DNA from: Ignatzschineria ureiclastica
GTDB taxonomy: Bacteria; Pseudomonadota; Gammaproteobacteria; Cardiobacteriales; Wohlfahrtiimonadaceae
Direction: 5' to 3'
DNA length: 64,000 bases
Assembly (NCBI RefSeq): GCF_003121845.1
Contig: NZ_QEWQ01000001.1
Span: forward strand, 62,001 to 126,000
The notes under the pieces: model-generated
Seen by the model: the letters and a program-made list of their open reading frames with translations, nothing else
Databases searched by the model: none
Told to the model about the DNA's origin: nothing
Position numbers and translations under genes: made by a program
In this document: in pieces, positions 15,391-25,982 of the stretch
Layout: each line of letters starts with the position of its first letter
Numbering within the stretch: the stretch's first letter is position 1

Positions 15391-16773
15391 TTAGATCATT
15401 GCTTTCGCGCGCTCAATGGCAGCGAGTACCTGTTTAGGTGCAGTGCCACCATGATGATTACGGGCCGCTACAGAACCTTCTAAGGTGAGATAATCAAAAA
15501 CATCCTCTGCAATGAGATCAGAGAATTGCTGTAACTCTGCTAATTCCATCTCCGAGAGATCACGTCTTGTCTCAACACCTAAACGGACAGCATTCCCCAC
15601 AACTTCATGGGCATTTCTGAAAGGCATTCCTTTACGCACAAGGTAATCTGCCAAATCCGTTGCTGTTGCAAAGCCTAATTTGGTTCGAGCATACATATTC
15701 TCTTTTTTACTTGAAATCGCCGGAATCATATCCGCAAATGCACGTACTGATCCAAGAATGGTATCCACTGTATCAAAGAGTGGCTCTTTATCTTCCTGAT
15801 TATCCTTATTATAAGCTAAAGGTTGGCTCTTCATGAGCGTTAATAGTGAGAAGAGATGACCATAAACGCGACCTGTTTTACCTCGCACTAACTCTGGTAC
15901 ATCTGGATTTTTCTTCTGAGGCATAATCGATGAGCCGGTACAGAAACGATCTGGCAGATTAATAAAATCAAATGCCGGCGTTGCCCAAAGCACTAATTCT
16001 TCAGAAAAACGGGAAAGATGCATCGCTAAAATAGCTGCATCTGCCGTAAATTCAATTGCAAAATCACGATCAGACACAGAATCAAGCGAGTTTTCTGAGG
16101 GCGCACTAAACCCTAAAAGTGAAGCTGTTAAGTGACGGTCAATCGGATAAGTCGTACCCGCAAGAGCAGCTGCACCTAATGGTGAAATATTGAGGCGTTT
16201 ACGACAATCCTGGAAACGTTCCCGATCGCGCTTAATCATCTCAAACCAAGCCATCAGATGATGACCAAAAGTGATCGGCTGCGCCACTTGTAAATGGGTA
16301 AAGCCCGGCATAATGGTATCATGCTCTTTCTCAGCAACGGATAAGATGCCTTGTTGTAGACGCTTTAATTCAGCATCAATACGATCTAATTGATTGCGCA
16401 GCCAAAGACGAATATCAGTAGCGACCTGATCATTACGTGAACGCCCTGTATGCAGGCGTTTTCCGGCAATACCAATCTTCTCTGTTAAACTTGATTCGAT
16501 ATTCATATGAACATCTTCAAGCTCAATAGACCATGGGAAATGACCCGCTTCAATCTCCGCTTTCACCGCCGCTAAGCCCTCTTTAATCAAGTTGAAATCT
16601 TCCTCTGTTAAGATTCCTTGTGTAAAGAGCATCTCGGCATGTGCCAATGATCCCGCAATATCTTCGGCATACATTCTCTGATCGAAATCCACCGATCCTG
16701 TAAATGCTTGTACAAAAGCATCTGTGCTCTCTGAGAAACGTCCACCCCACTGTTTATTGACTTTGTTCGTCAT
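15391..16773 (-). CDS. argH: Argininosuccinate lyase
   Basis: This 460-residue protein cleaves argininosuccinate to arginine and fumarate, the last step of arginine synthesis. The fumarase/aspartase superfamily signature [12 protein letters not shown] is at residues 280-291. [13 protein letters not shown] (108-120) and FTHLQVAQP with the catalytic His (158-166) are intact. The ATG lies inside the last codons of ntrY (20-bp overlap), so the two are translationally linked and argH is the last gene of the def-to-argH run. That location is unusual for argH. Confidence 0.95.
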   Translation of the reverse strand: MTNKVNKQWGGRFSESTDAFVQAFTGSVDFDQRMYAEDIAGSLAHAEMLFTQGILTEEDFNLIKEGLAAVKAEIEAGHFPWSIELEDVHMNIESSLTEKIGIAGKRLHTGRSRNDQVATDIRLWLRNQLDRIDAELKRLQQGILSVAEKEHDTIMPGFTHLQVAQPITFGHHLMAWFEMIKRDRERFQDCRKRLNISPLGAAALAGTTYPIDRHLTASLLGFSAPSENSLDSVSDRDFAIEFTADAAILAMHLSRFSEELVLWATPAFDFINLPDRFCTGSSIMPQKKNPDVPELVRGKTGRVYGHLFSLLTLMKSQPLAYNKDNQEDKEPLFDTVDTILGSVRAFADMIPAISSKKENMYARTKLGFATATDLADYLVRKGMPFRNAHEVVGNAVRLGVETRRDLSEMELAELQQFSDLIAEDVFDYLTLEGSVAARNHHGGTAPKQVLAAIERAKAMI

Positions 16774-18961
16774 GATTTTTCCTATCCTCTAACTGTTCTT
16801 GACCTATGGGTAACACAACTTCCACCTGCGTTCCTATTCGCTCTTTACCCGAATAGATCGCAATCTGACCACTATGTTCTTCCACTATTTTTTTAACAAC
16901 TGATAAACCTAAGCCTGTTCCTTTCTCTTTGGTTGAAACATACGGCTCAAACATACGATTGATAAGCGATTCATCAATACCATTACCATTATCTGTCACT
17001 GTTAAGATAACATGATTTTCCAACTCATCCATCTTCAAATCCACTGCAACACGACCATGTAAAATCTCATGATTCTCTTGGCAAGCTTCTACCGCATTCT
17101 TAATTAAATTATGTAATAACTGCCGCAACCGAATCTCATCACCGTTAATAAGTATCGCTTGTTTTGGCCGATCTAAAGTCACCTCAATGCCCCGCGCATA
17201 ATCGCTGTATAAAAATGTCACCTCTTCAGAAAGCATTGAAAGATCAATCTGTTTTAGATGTAATTTCGGAGCTCTTGCATATTGACTAAAAGCATTGACC
17301 ATCTTCTTCATCGCATTGACTTGCGTGATGATAGTTTGTGTTGATTTCTCTAATAACTGCTGATCTTCAACCGCTAACTTCGGTTGTAATTTAAAGGCTA
17401 AACGTTCCGCTGAGAGCTGAATTGGCGTTAAGGGGTTTTTAATTTCATGGGCAAGGCGGCGAGCAACTTCTCCCCAAGCGGCTTCCCGCTCAGAATTAAT
17501 GAGCTGAGTGATATCATCAAAGACAATGGCGTAACCACTTGGTAAACTACGATTTTCTAAAGGTTCTGAAGTACGAATAGAGATAATTTGCGCAATAGCC
17601 TTCTCTACGCGCATCACCTCAAATCGATCCCCTTCACTACCTTTCGATTTTTTCTCTAGATAATCATGCAGGGGCGAGAAAAAGAAGTGTAATGATTCAT
17701 CAATCGTCGATGAATCCTCTAGAATAATCTTTTGTAGCATCTCCCGTTTGGTACGTAAAATTGAGAGTGCCGCCTCATTATAGGTTCTAATTCGCCCGTG
17801 ATTATCAAGTACCAGAACACCCGATGAGAGATTCGCAAGTACCGCTTCTAAATAAGATCTCTGTGCAAAAAGTAGACGTTGAGAAGCTTTCTCTGCTTCA
17901 TTTGCTTGCCGTAATTTGATCATCATCTCATTAAAAGACTCTGTTAAAAAGCCAATTTCATCATTTGATTTAACAGTCAATTCTCGATCAAAGTCCCCTT
18001 CTGAAACCGCCTTTGAAGCAATTGAGAGTTTACGAATAGGATTGACTAAACGTCTTGTTGCAAAATATGATCCCCCTAACGCAAGCAGAATTGCTAAGAG
18101 CGAAACAAGCGTTAAGATCGCCATTAATTGACCTTTAAGCGATTGCTGTAAGGTTTTATACTGCTTATAGCTCTCCACTGAGCGTTGAGTTGATAAGCCT
18201 AGCTCCGTATAACGCGGGGGAATTTCATAGATCGCTTGTACAACTCGTGGCGCTTCTGAATCAATTCGAATAATCACTCGAACCTGCAATTCATCATCCC
18301 CCACAGGTTCAAGCCAGACATAATCCATATCATTGAAGACACTCATCAAGACAATATCATTGGGCAATTCGGGGAGATTGACAGTCGTATTACTTGAACT
18401 CGTCGCTAAAATTCGACCCCGATGATCAAAAACTGTCAAATCTAGGGCATTCGCATCAAAACGAAGATTCTCTAATTCATACGCAAGGTCTAAGGAATTG
18501 AGATCTGCAATTCGACTGCCAATAGCTTGAGTAATCTCAAGCGCATCGATTCTTCGTGTTTCAAGTGCCGACTGCGCCAAAGTTAAGGCATCATCAAAGC
18601 CTTGGTCAAGCGATTCATCGAACCAACTATCAATGCCTCGCTGAATCATAATGCCAGCAAAGAGAAAGAGTATCACAATGGGCACGATTGAAAGCCCTGA
18701 GAAGAACATCATCATTCTTGCATTCAATCGAGCACCAAGGCGCTTCTTTCTCACGCCTTGCAGTAACTGCACCAAAAAATAGAGCACTAAGCACATTAAA
18801 GAGAGGAAACAGACTGCACCGGCAATAATAATCCACGTGTAGTAGCGCGAATAGAGTACGGCCGACTCAATCGAACGAAGCATAACGGCTAAAATAATGG
18901 TTAATAGCAAGGAAAGCAGTAGAAAGATTGTAAAACCTTGTTTACGGATAAAATTCATCAT
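16754..18961 (-). CDS. ntrY: NtrY-type sensor histidine kinase
   Basis: This protein of about 735 residues has N-terminal membrane helices (about 5-25, 35-60, 85-105 and 280-305) framing an extracytoplasmic sensor region. HAMP ([20 protein letters not shown]), PAS ([20 protein letters not shown]) and HisKA with the phosphoacceptor His in [19 protein letters not shown] follow. The HATPase domain has [19 protein letters not shown] and [18 protein letters not shown]. NtrY kinases normally signal through NtrX to control nitrogen, envelope or respiratory genes. No response regulator is adjacent. I start at ATG 18961 (GGGA 9 nt upstream); a GTG at 18976 would overlap the preceding gene. Confidence 0.88.
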   Translation of the reverse strand: MMNFIRKQGFTIFLLLSLLLTIILAVMLRSIESAVLYSRYYTWIIIAGAVCFLSLMCLVLYFLVQLLQGVRKKRLGARLNARMMMFFSGLSIVPIVILFLFAGIMIQRGIDSWFDESLDQGFDDALTLAQSALETRRIDALEITQAIGSRIADLNSLDLAYELENLRFDANALDLTVFDHRGRILATSSSNTTVNLPELPNDIVLMSVFNDMDYVWLEPVGDDELQVRVIIRIDSEAPRVVQAIYEIPPRYTELGLSTQRSVESYKQYKTLQQSLKGQLMAILTLVSLLAILLALGGSYFATRRLVNPIRKLSIASKAVSEGDFDRELTVKSNDEIGFLTESFNEMMIKLRQANEAEKASQRLLFAQRSYLEAVLANLSSGVLVLDNHGRIRTYNEAALSILRTKREMLQKIILEDSSTIDESLHFFFSPLHDYLEKKSKGSEGDRFEVMRVEKAIAQIISIRTSEPLENRSLPSGYAIVFDDITQLINSEREAAWGEVARRLAHEIKNPLTPIQLSAERLAFKLQPKLAVEDQQLLEKSTQTIITQVNAMKKMVNAFSQYARAPKLHLKQIDLSMLSEEVTFLYSDYARGIEVTLDRPKQAILINGDEIRLRQLLHNLIKNAVEACQENHEILHGRVAVDLKMDELENHVILTVTDNGNGIDESLINRMFEPYVSTKEKGTGLGLSVVKKIVEEHSGQIAIYSGKERIGTQVEVVLPIGQEQLEDRKNHDEQSQ

Positions 18962-18963
18962 TA

Positions 18964-19716
18964 TCAAAATTCCCACTTAAACCATTGTGAATTGAGCCAC
19001 CAATTAGGCGATAGATAGGCAGGAATACGAAGCGGTGTTGGTAGGGCTTCAATATCTAACCACAACTTAGCTCGACCTTGATACTCCTTGAGCACAAGCC
19101 CCGCCGAATCCTCTAAATGAAACTCAATATCTGTCGGTGTTGAGATCGACAAAATCGCAAGACTTAAGGTGGGATAACTATGCTGCTTGCCATTTTCAAG
19201 ATTTCGCACTACAAATTGTTTTGAAAGCCCATGATAGTAGAGCCGATAGTGAATCTCTTGCATATAACTTTGTGTAGCCCAAAAAAGACCGGGCTTCTCG
19301 ATTCGCACTTCATAAACAAACGTGAGCGGTATCCCATTTAAAAGCATCTGTTCTTGTGCATCACTCATCACAATTTTACTACGAAATGAGAGCTCAATAT
19401 CGAGCGCTGTAGGATGTTCTTGATAGAGTTTTTCTATATCCTGTAGGCGCTGATTAGGATGTTCAGGCAGATAAAATTCTGTTTCTACCTGTTCAATCGC
19501 CAATGAGGATTGCTTCATTTGTCTAGTATGTTGTGGTAGATCATTTGTACCTGCAATCGCGATAGAAGTCATCAAAATGATGATGATAAAACTCCATAAG
19601 AAAAAGCCCATTAAGCCATTTTGAGATGTAAAACCCTCTCTTAATGATCGATCTTCTAACTCAAGTCCCTGACTTGAATATCTAAGAATCAGCTGTTTCT
19701 CGCTTACTATCTGCAT
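18964..19716 (-). CDS. DUF4390 domain protein
   Basis: This 250-residue protein has one membrane helix at about 36-55 (MGFFLWSFIIIILMTSIAIA) and a periplasmic beta-rich domain (LDIELSFRSKIVMSDAQEQM...VYEVRIEKPGLFWATQSYMQ) matching DUF4390 by pattern and place. In many gammaproteobacteria such a gene lies directly before ntrY, as here (stop and start 2 nt apart), so a role in envelope signalling with NtrY is plausible but unproven. The ATG at 19716 has GAGA nearby and leaves a 35-residue cytoplasmic start. An internal ATG at 19611 would make the helix a classical signal peptide but has no clear ribosome-binding site. Confidence 0.75.
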   Translation of the reverse strand: MQIVSEKQLILRYSSQGLELEDRSLREGFTSQNGLMGFFLWSFIIIILMTSIAIAGTNDLPQHTRQMKQSSLAIEQVETEFYLPEHPNQRLQDIEKLYQEHPTALDIELSFRSKIVMSDAQEQMLLNGIPLTFVYEVRIEKPGLFWATQSYMQEIHYRLYYHGLSKQFVVRNLENGKQHSYPTLSLAILSISTPTDIEFHLEDSAGLVLKEYQGRAKLWLDIEALPTPLRIPAYLSPNWWLNSQWFKWEF

Positions 19717-19943
19717 CGTTTCTCTATCTATTCCTACTAAAAATAGCGCTTCACTCTCAAAAAAATAACCGCTTGCATCTCCATTTCAGCACGACTTCAT
19801 CAAGCATACTGAGCCTAATGAAGTATAGTCCCTAATCATCTGTTTTACTAATACTTTTCAGCCTTCAAACTGAGAAGCGGATCATTTTATAAAACCGATA
19901 CTTTCTCTTATGCTTTCCCTTATGCTTTCTCTGATGTCTTCTT

Positions 19944-21281
19944 TTATACTCTCTTCTCTAAAAGCGCATAATAGAAACCATCAACGCTCTGATCCATATC
20001 GAAATAGAGTGGCAAAATCTGATGTCCTACATCGCGACTTTCACCAAAGGGAAGCGATAATTTAAGCTCAACCGCACCAGGTTCGGCTTTTAAGAATCGA
20101 CGAATCTGCTGCTCATTTTCATCTTTTAAAATAGAGCAAGTGGCATAAAGTAAACGTCCACCCGGCGCAAGTAGTGTCCAAGCATGCTCTAATATGGCAT
20201 ATTGAATGGCTCTTAACTTTTCAATGTCTTGAGCTTGACGCAAACGCTTAATATCAGGATGTCGATGCATAATACCGGTTGCAGAACAAGGCACATCTAA
20301 TAAGATCCGATCAAAAAGAACCGGCGCTTCATACGTTTCTGCAGGTGTTGCCACGACTTCTACTGAGGCAGGTACTTCACCACAAATGCGAGCAATATTC
20401 TCAAAAACCCTCGATAATCGCTCTTCAGAGCTATCAAGCGCTACTAATTGCGCTATCCCTGGCGCATATTCTAAAATCGCAGTACTCTTCCCTCCGGGGG
20501 CTGCACAAGCATCAAGAACCCGCATTCCTGCTTGTGGCGAGAGTAAACCTGCCGCTAATTGTGCAGAAGCATCCTGCACACTAACAAAACCTTCCTCAAA
20601 TTTTGGCAATTTTTCCACATTCACCGCTTGTTCAAGCACAATCGCACTCTCTACCCATTGGTGAGCTTCTGCACTAATACCGGCAGCTGCAAGCAGAGCA
20701 AGATAACTTGCTCGATCCGTCTTTTGTCGATTGACTCGCAGAATCATCTCAGGATGCAACTGATAAAAAATACCAATCTTCTCGAGGCTCTCTTTACCCC
20801 ATTGTGTTTCAAGCCGTTTTGCTAACCACGCTGGCAGATTACATTTCCCGGCTAAACTCTTCGCCGGTGGCAACTGCCCACGTTGAATATTACGCAGTAC
20901 TGCATTGGTTAAACCGCTCGCCCAAAGCTTATCCATCTCTTTAATGAGATTGACCCAATTATTTAAAATAGCATACTCCGCGGTTGCCATTTCAAGAAGT
21001 TCGTAAGATGCTAAAATTAACACTAATTTCACCTCCATTTCTGAAGGCTTAATAGGCTTTGAAAGCATTTGTGCAACACGATCTTCTAACGCATCATATT
21101 GCCGTAAAGACCCATAGAGTAAATGTTGGACAAAGCGACGATCTTGGTCAGAAAGTTTCTCCGTATAGTGTGGCAGTGCATCACTGAGTGAGCTACCATT
21201 TAAAACTTGTCTTATAATCTCTACCGCAACAAAACGAGGATTTTTCATTAATTTGGGATAGAGCGCTTCTTGAATTGTCAT
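19944..21281 (-). CDS. rsmB: 16S rRNA (cytosine-967-C5)-methyltransferase RsmB
   Basis: This 445-residue protein has an N-terminal NusB-like RNA-binding domain (about 15-140) and a C-terminal SAM methyltransferase domain. The latter has VLDACAAPGGKSTA (SAM site), DVPCSATGIMHRHPD with one active-site Cys, and ATCSILKDENE with the catalytic Cys. It methylates C967 of 16S rRNA. The ATG directly abuts the fmt stop (no gap). A second in-frame ATG at 21248 (MKNPRF) corresponds to the usual family N-terminus and may be used instead. Confidence 0.93.
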   Translation of the reverse strand: MTIQEALYPKLMKNPRFVAVEIIRQVLNGSSLSDALPHYTEKLSDQDRRFVQHLLYGSLRQYDALEDRVAQMLSKPIKPSEMEVKLVLILASYELLEMATAEYAILNNWVNLIKEMDKLWASGLTNAVLRNIQRGQLPPAKSLAGKCNLPAWLAKRLETQWGKESLEKIGIFYQLHPEMILRVNRQKTDRASYLALLAAAGISAEAHQWVESAIVLEQAVNVEKLPKFEEGFVSVQDASAQLAAGLLSPQAGMRVLDACAAPGGKSTAILEYAPGIAQLVALDSSEERLSRVFENIARICGEVPASVEVVATPAETYEAPVLFDRILLDVPCSATGIMHRHPDIKRLRQAQDIEKLRAIQYAILEHAWTLLAPGGRLLYATCSILKDENEQQIRRFLKAEPGAVELKLSLPFGESRDVGHQILPLYFDMDQSVDGFYYALLEKRV

Positions 21282-22214
21282 CTATTGACATACCTTTTGA
21301 TTAAGTTCATGGCCTTTGATAAAGAGGGTACTCTCCATCTTCCGTTTGCCGGCTGCTTGTAATTCTAATATTTCTAAGGCTAATCCATCGCCGGCGATTA
21401 CAAATAATCGATCATCGATCACATGTAAACTTCCAGGAACAGCTGAGATTGCCTTATCGCTCTCAATCACTCTAAAAATTTTCAAAAGAGCCCCATCCAG
21501 TGAGGTATAAGCCCCTGGAAATGGATTGAAAGCGTGGATTTTACGCTTCAGAGTGAGTCGATCTTCCTGCCAGTTGATCATAGCTTCCTCTTTTGAGATC
21601 TTCTCGGCATAGGTAATACCCACCTCTGATTGAGCAGTAGGATGTTGATCGCCGGCAACAATCATTGGAATGGTATCCACTAAAAGCTTAGCGCCCACGC
21701 TCTTCAATTCATCATGTAATTCACCGGTGGTCATATTCTCATCAATTTTAACAACCGCTTCACGCCATACTGCACCGGTATCTAAACCTTGATCCATCTG
21801 CATAATCGCAACGCCACTCTCTTGATCCCCTGCTTCAATAGCACGATGAATAGGGGCAGCTCCCCGCCATCTTGGTAGTAACGAGGCATGAATATTCACA
21901 CAACCATACCGAGGCATCTCTAAGACCGCTTGCGGTAAAATGAGCCCATAAGCCACGACAACCATTAGATCGGCATTCAATGCTTTAAGTTCTTCTTGTG
22001 CTTCCATATTTCTAAGCGAAACAGGTTGCATCACCGGGATATTATGAGAAACCGCCACCTCTTTCACCGGGGTAAACTGTAACTTCTTCCCACGCCCTCG
22101 GGGCCGATCAGGCTGCGTATACACCGCCACTACCTGATGTTCACTCGCAATTAATGCTTCTAATACCTCTACCGAAAATTCTGGCGTTCCGGCAAATACA
22201 ATGCGCAAACTCAT
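21282..22214 (-). CDS. fmt: Methionyl-tRNA formyltransferase
   Basis: This 310-residue protein formylates initiator Met-tRNA using 10-formyl-tetrahydrofolate. The N-terminus MSLRIVFAGTPEFSVEVLEA, the catalytic region VNIHASLLPRWRGAAPIHRA and MDQGLDTGAV are diagnostic. The C-terminal OB-fold domain is present (KIHAFNPFPGAYTSLDGALL). It lies 64 bp after def and abuts rsmB, the common def-fmt-rsmB order. Confidence 0.95.
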   Translation of the reverse strand: MSLRIVFAGTPEFSVEVLEALIASEHQVVAVYTQPDRPRGRGKKLQFTPVKEVAVSHNIPVMQPVSLRNMEAQEELKALNADLMVVVAYGLILPQAVLEMPRYGCVNIHASLLPRWRGAAPIHRAIEAGDQESGVAIMQMDQGLDTGAVWREAVVKIDENMTTGELHDELKSVGAKLLVDTIPMIVAGDQHPTAQSEVGITYAEKISKEEAMINWQEDRLTLKRKIHAFNPFPGAYTSLDGALLKIFRVIESDKAISAVPGSLHVIDDRLFVIAGDGLALEILELQAAGKRKMESTLFIKGHELNQKVCQ

Positions 22215-22278
22215 GATTTTCTCCCTCTATGAAATGATCTTTTGCTACCATCGCAATACATATCTTATGTAAACAATA

Positions 22279-22797
22279 CTACTGCTCTTGATCACGCTCT
22301 TTGAGCACTTTTTCTAATTTTTTTAAAATCCGATCTTGTTTCATTCGTGAGAGATAATCGATAAAGAGCACACCATTAAGATGATCTAATTCATGTTGAA
22401 TACAGCGAGCAAGCAGACCTTCCGCTTCTAATTCAAACCATTCACCTTCAACATTTTGCGCTTTAACGGTCACTTTAGTAGGGCGAATCACAGGACCACC
22501 ATACATCGTGGGCAATGATAAGCATCCCTCTTCCGCCGCATCTGTCTCTTCTGATGCTGCAATAATTTCAGGATTAATAAAGACCATCGGCGCATCACGT
22601 TCTTCTGAACAATCAGCAATAAATAACCGCTGCAATATATTCACCTGATTAGCCGCAAGCCCAACGCCTTTTTCCTCATACATTGTGTCAAACATATTTT
22701 CGACTAATGTTTTTAATGCATCGTCAAATGTTGTCACCGGTAAGGCCTTCTCCCGTAACGTAGGATGTGGAACGGTAATCACCTCTAAAATGGCCAT
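22279..22797 (-). CDS. def: Peptide deformylase
   Basis: This 172-residue metalloenzyme removes the formyl group from nascent N-terminal Met. All three motifs are intact: GVGLAANQV, EGCLSLP with the metal-binding Cys, and QHELDHLNG with two metal His and the catalytic Glu. It is the first gene of the def-fmt-rsmB series, and a terminator of the upstream gene lies before it. Confidence 0.96.
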   Translation of the reverse strand: MAILEVITVPHPTLREKALPVTTFDDALKTLVENMFDTMYEEKGVGLAANQVNILQRLFIADCSEERDAPMVFINPEIIAASEETDAAEEGCLSLPTMYGGPVIRPTKVTVKAQNVEGEWFELEAEGLLARCIQHELDHLNGVLFIDYLSRMKQDRILKKLEKVLKERDQEQ

Positions 22798-22911
22798 AAA
22801 ACTCTCTCTACCTCTTTTTTAATCAAACAATCACATAAACGAGCCATTTTACACCAAAACCCCTTCTCTCGATAGCATCTAAATGGAGATTTTCATTTTT
22901 ATAATCGATAG

Positions 22912-22941
22912 AAAAAAGCGCCTATCTGCTCGATAGGCGCT
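22912..22941 (-). terminator. Rho-independent terminator of the ape1-like gene
   Basis: On the minus strand AGCGCCTATC, loop GAGCA, GATAGGCGCT forms a perfect 10-bp stem followed by TTTTTT. It lies between the ape1-like gene and def and isolates the two transcription units. Confidence 0.88.
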
Positions 22942-23063
22942 CCCTATAAAAAGTCATTTTTATCAATGCACTATCTTATTTAATAGAAAATAAGACCCTA
23001 TAAACATATATAATAAACAACATCTTATAAATCGAATATGATCAATTACTCTCTCAGAATAGC

Positions 23064-24287
23064 CTAGTGACGTAATCCAGCAAATTGCATTAGATCTTTA
23101 TAGAACATCTTCGCACTTAAACGATAACCCGCCGCACTTAAATGAACTTTATCGCGTCCGGCAAGCGTCTCTTTCTGCCACTTTTCAATACTGCAACGAC
23201 CGCCCATCGCTTTCTGCCAATCCCAATAGAGTAAGCGCTCTGATTTCGCAACTGATAACTGCACTGCTTTCACCATCTCGTATGATGGCGGATATTTATC
23301 AGAACAAGAACCCTGCTTATTCTGCATTAATGCATCCGGCGGGCTCATTAATAGAATCGCGGCATTCGGTAATTGTTGACGAATGGTGCGAATACTCGTT
23401 AAGAGCTGTCGTTTATAATCTTCTCGATCTAAGGTATCGTTGAATGCTTCATTCGTCCCATACTCCAAAATCACCAGATCACTCTGTGTTGCCGCTAATT
23501 CCGCAACCCACTCAGGCGACCACCGATCCCAGATAGAGAGCTGTGCGCCATTCGTAGCGATAGAAGAGACAATTGCCCCCGGTTGACCACTTCTTTGTAG
23601 CCATAATCCACCGAGTGCTACATTGCGCTCAAGGGCTTCAATACGAAAAGGCATTGCTGTACGAATGCGGAGCTGTTTCCAACTACCATTCCCCACCAAT
23701 GCATTCTCTAAATTTAAACGGCCACGATCATTACTAATCGCAAACGCTTCACTATTAGGGGCTTGAACCACTAATCGTGCATCCCATAACCCTTGATATT
23801 GCTCCGGCTTTTCGAGTAACACATCAATCGTTGCTCCAACTCTATTGGGCGTTGCTCGATAACCTCCCATTGCAAAAGGTTGATCCGACACAGTACGACT
23901 ACTTGCTAAATCCCAACGTTGACTCTTCCAAGCGACCTCAGCACTGCGCTGCCCACGCACAGACATTGGCGTTACCCAACCAATCCCGGCATTCCCTAAC
24001 CGAGATTGTAAGTGATCTCGCAGTCCGCCGGTAAAAAAGTCCGCAGCAGAATGAGAATCACCAAATTGAGTCACCGTTAACACTTGATTTCCCCCTTGGG
24101 CAAGTTGGATCATCTTCTGTTTTAAAAGATCCGCGTTACGTTCACCATAATTGGTAATGCCGGGGCCAATTTCCCGGCGATAATCACCGAGGTCATCCGC
24201 ACTGCAAGCGGCAATTAAGAGCATTCCCGCACATAGTAATAGGCTATTTTTTAGATATAGCCCTAATTTTGCCTGTTGTTTTTTCAT
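23064..24287 (-). CDS. ape1: SGNH-family lipoprotein, probable O-acetylpeptidoglycan esterase (Ape1-like)
   Basis: This 407-residue protein has a lipoprotein signal (lipobox IAAC, Cys28) and an SGNH hydrolase fold: the nucleophile Ser78 in FGDSHS, the Asn block in EYGTNEAF, and Asp379/His382 in DKVHLSAAGY. It lies downstream of an MBOAT gene and a second SGNH gene, the arrangement of Neisseria pacA-pacB-ape1. From that context I infer removal of O-acetyl groups from MurNAc, which lets lytic transglycosylases act. Sequence alone supports only 'SGNH esterase'. A strong terminator follows. Confidence 0.75.
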   Translation of the reverse strand: MKKQQAKLGLYLKNSLLLCAGMLLIAACSADDLGDYRREIGPGITNYGERNADLLKQKMIQLAQGGNQVLTVTQFGDSHSAADFFTGGLRDHLQSRLGNAGIGWVTPMSVRGQRSAEVAWKSQRWDLASSRTVSDQPFAMGGYRATPNRVGATIDVLLEKPEQYQGLWDARLVVQAPNSEAFAISNDRGRLNLENALVGNGSWKQLRIRTAMPFRIEALERNVALGGLWLQRSGQPGAIVSSIATNGAQLSIWDRWSPEWVAELAATQSDLVILEYGTNEAFNDTLDREDYKRQLLTSIRTIRQQLPNAAILLMSPPDALMQNKQGSCSDKYPPSYEMVKAVQLSVAKSERLLYWDWQKAMGGRCSIEKWQKETLAGRDKVHLSAAGYRLSAKMFYKDLMQFAGLRH

Positions 24288-24437
24288 CTGATTATCCTTT
24301 GTCTAGATTATTCATCCTTGAATATTCCGTTCTTCATCTATTTAGATTTAGCACCATATCCTCTCAATATGTAAGAGCGCTATAACCGTACAACGCAATG
24401 AACCTACTCGCTGATTGATAGATTTATCGATTCATTC

Positions 24438-25973
24438 TTACTCAATTGAAAGTAATTTAATCATCGGTACCTGATTAACTTTAAGAGGGTTCTCCTTAAT
24501 TGAGGGCGTTTTTTCTGCATCTGTTGAAGTTGTATTCTCTAAATGAACTGTTTCCTGTAGATTTTGAATAACGGGCTCATTATTGGTTCTTTTCTGTAGA
24601 TCTGTCTGAGTATCTACCTGGATATCTGTCTGAATATCCTGACGAGTATCTTGATCAGAATCTTTTGGCAACCTATCTTCTACATCTGCTTCTACAGAAT
24701 GCCTGTCTTTAGCAACATCATTCACACCTTTCATCTCTATTGAAACGTCCGGTGCTAACTGCGTTTCACTCTCTACTTCAACTTCAGGAAGAATCACCAA
24801 TTCCGCAATAATACGATCCGCTAACAGCCGTTGCCCTGTCACCGTAAAATGAATCCCATCGTTTGTTCGTACTTTCTGATTCCCTTTTTCCGTCTGTGCA
24901 TAGGCCTCATAACCAGCATCACTACATCCTAAAATGCCACTAGTCGGAATGTAATGACCATTAAAGCGGGTGACTTCTGATTGATAGAGAGTGTTAAGAT
25001 AAACCATATCTTTGTGCAGTTTATCTTTACGCATACAAGGCGCTCCCAACCAGATTACAGGAAGATTATATTGCTGCGCCGAGAGTAAGATATTACGTAT
25101 TCGCCCACGATAAGCGCGCTCCCATTCAGGACTCTTAAATTTCAGGTATTTTTTACGCCCAGGGATTGGGAAATCCCAAGGATCATTGGGTCCAAGGTAG
25201 ACCACAACCGCTTTAATACCACCATCTTGTTGTAAGGTTTCAGCCACCACTTTGGGCCAATTATAAAAGTTCGGATAAGCAAGACCTGTACTCTGCTTAC
25301 TGAGATCTACACCATCAATATTATCCCGTTTATAGAGAATTTGACGCACGCGCGGTGCAACGCCTTGCATTAGAGAATCCCCGACAAAGAAGATCTTATC
25401 ACCCGATTCTAAAATCACATCCCAAGGTAATTGGGGTATAGTTGGCCCCACAAATTGTTCCGTTTCAACATTAAGTCCGGCAATACTCCCTAACTCTAGC
25501 GCCGGGATTTCAACATTATCAACAAGCTGTTCTTCGCCATCAACACTCTCATTTATTGTTAAATCAGTATCATTTGTAGCATCTGATGATTGAAGAGTGC
25601 TTTCAGCTATATCGATAACAGAGTCTGTAGCGGATTGTGATGCAGATTGGCTAGCAGTATCTTCCCTAACCTCTACATCTGTCACTGCGACTGTTTCAGT
25701 ATCCCTATCGATCACAGCTTCAGCAAGATCACGATGCTCTTCTGTATCTTGAGTATCATCTTGAGTCTCGTCCTGAATGCCGACTTGATCAGATTGAGTT
25801 GCTATAATCGTTTCATCAGGATTTAGCCAATGATGAATTTGCCGTTCAACTGCCACGATAGGCGAATCTGTATGATAGGTTTGTATCCAATAGACATTAA
25901 TCGACTCTTTATAGAGAAAAAGCATCCCTAGAAGCGTAATGATCAGAATATAAGCTACTTTAAACTTTGCCAT
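24438..25973 (-). CDS. patB: SGNH-family peptidoglycan O-acetyltransferase (PatB-like)
   Basis: This 511-residue protein has an N-terminal membrane anchor (about 7-21) followed by an acidic, Asp/Thr/Gln-rich linker (about 60-150). A DUF459-like SGNH domain carries Ser200 in VGDSLMQG, Asn263 in YLGPNDPWDF, and Asp372/His375 in NDGIHFTVTG. The tail of about 110 residues is again low complexity (repeated DIQTDIQVDTQTDLQ). PatB enzymes transfer acetyl groups delivered by PatA to MurNAc in the periplasm. The gene starts 9 bp after patA. The long flanking linkers are unusual for PatB. Confidence 0.75.
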   Translation of the reverse strand: MAKFKVAYILIITLLGMLFLYKESINVYWIQTYHTDSPIVAVERQIHHWLNPDETIIATQSDQVGIQDETQDDTQDTEEHRDLAEAVIDRDTETVAVTDVEVREDTASQSASQSATDSVIDIAESTLQSSDATNDTDLTINESVDGEEQLVDNVEIPALELGSIAGLNVETEQFVGPTIPQLPWDVILESGDKIFFVGDSLMQGVAPRVRQILYKRDNIDGVDLSKQSTGLAYPNFYNWPKVVAETLQQDGGIKAVVVYLGPNDPWDFPIPGRKKYLKFKSPEWERAYRGRIRNILLSAQQYNLPVIWLGAPCMRKDKLHKDMVYLNTLYQSEVTRFNGHYIPTSGILGCSDAGYEAYAQTEKGNQKVRTNDGIHFTVTGQRLLADRIIAELVILPEVEVESETQLAPDVSIEMKGVNDVAKDRHSVEADVEDRLPKDSDQDTRQDIQTDIQVDTQTDLQKRTNNEPVIQNLQETVHLENTTSTDAEKTPSIKENPLKVNQVPMIKLLSIE

Positions 25974-25982
25974 TGTCGCCTC

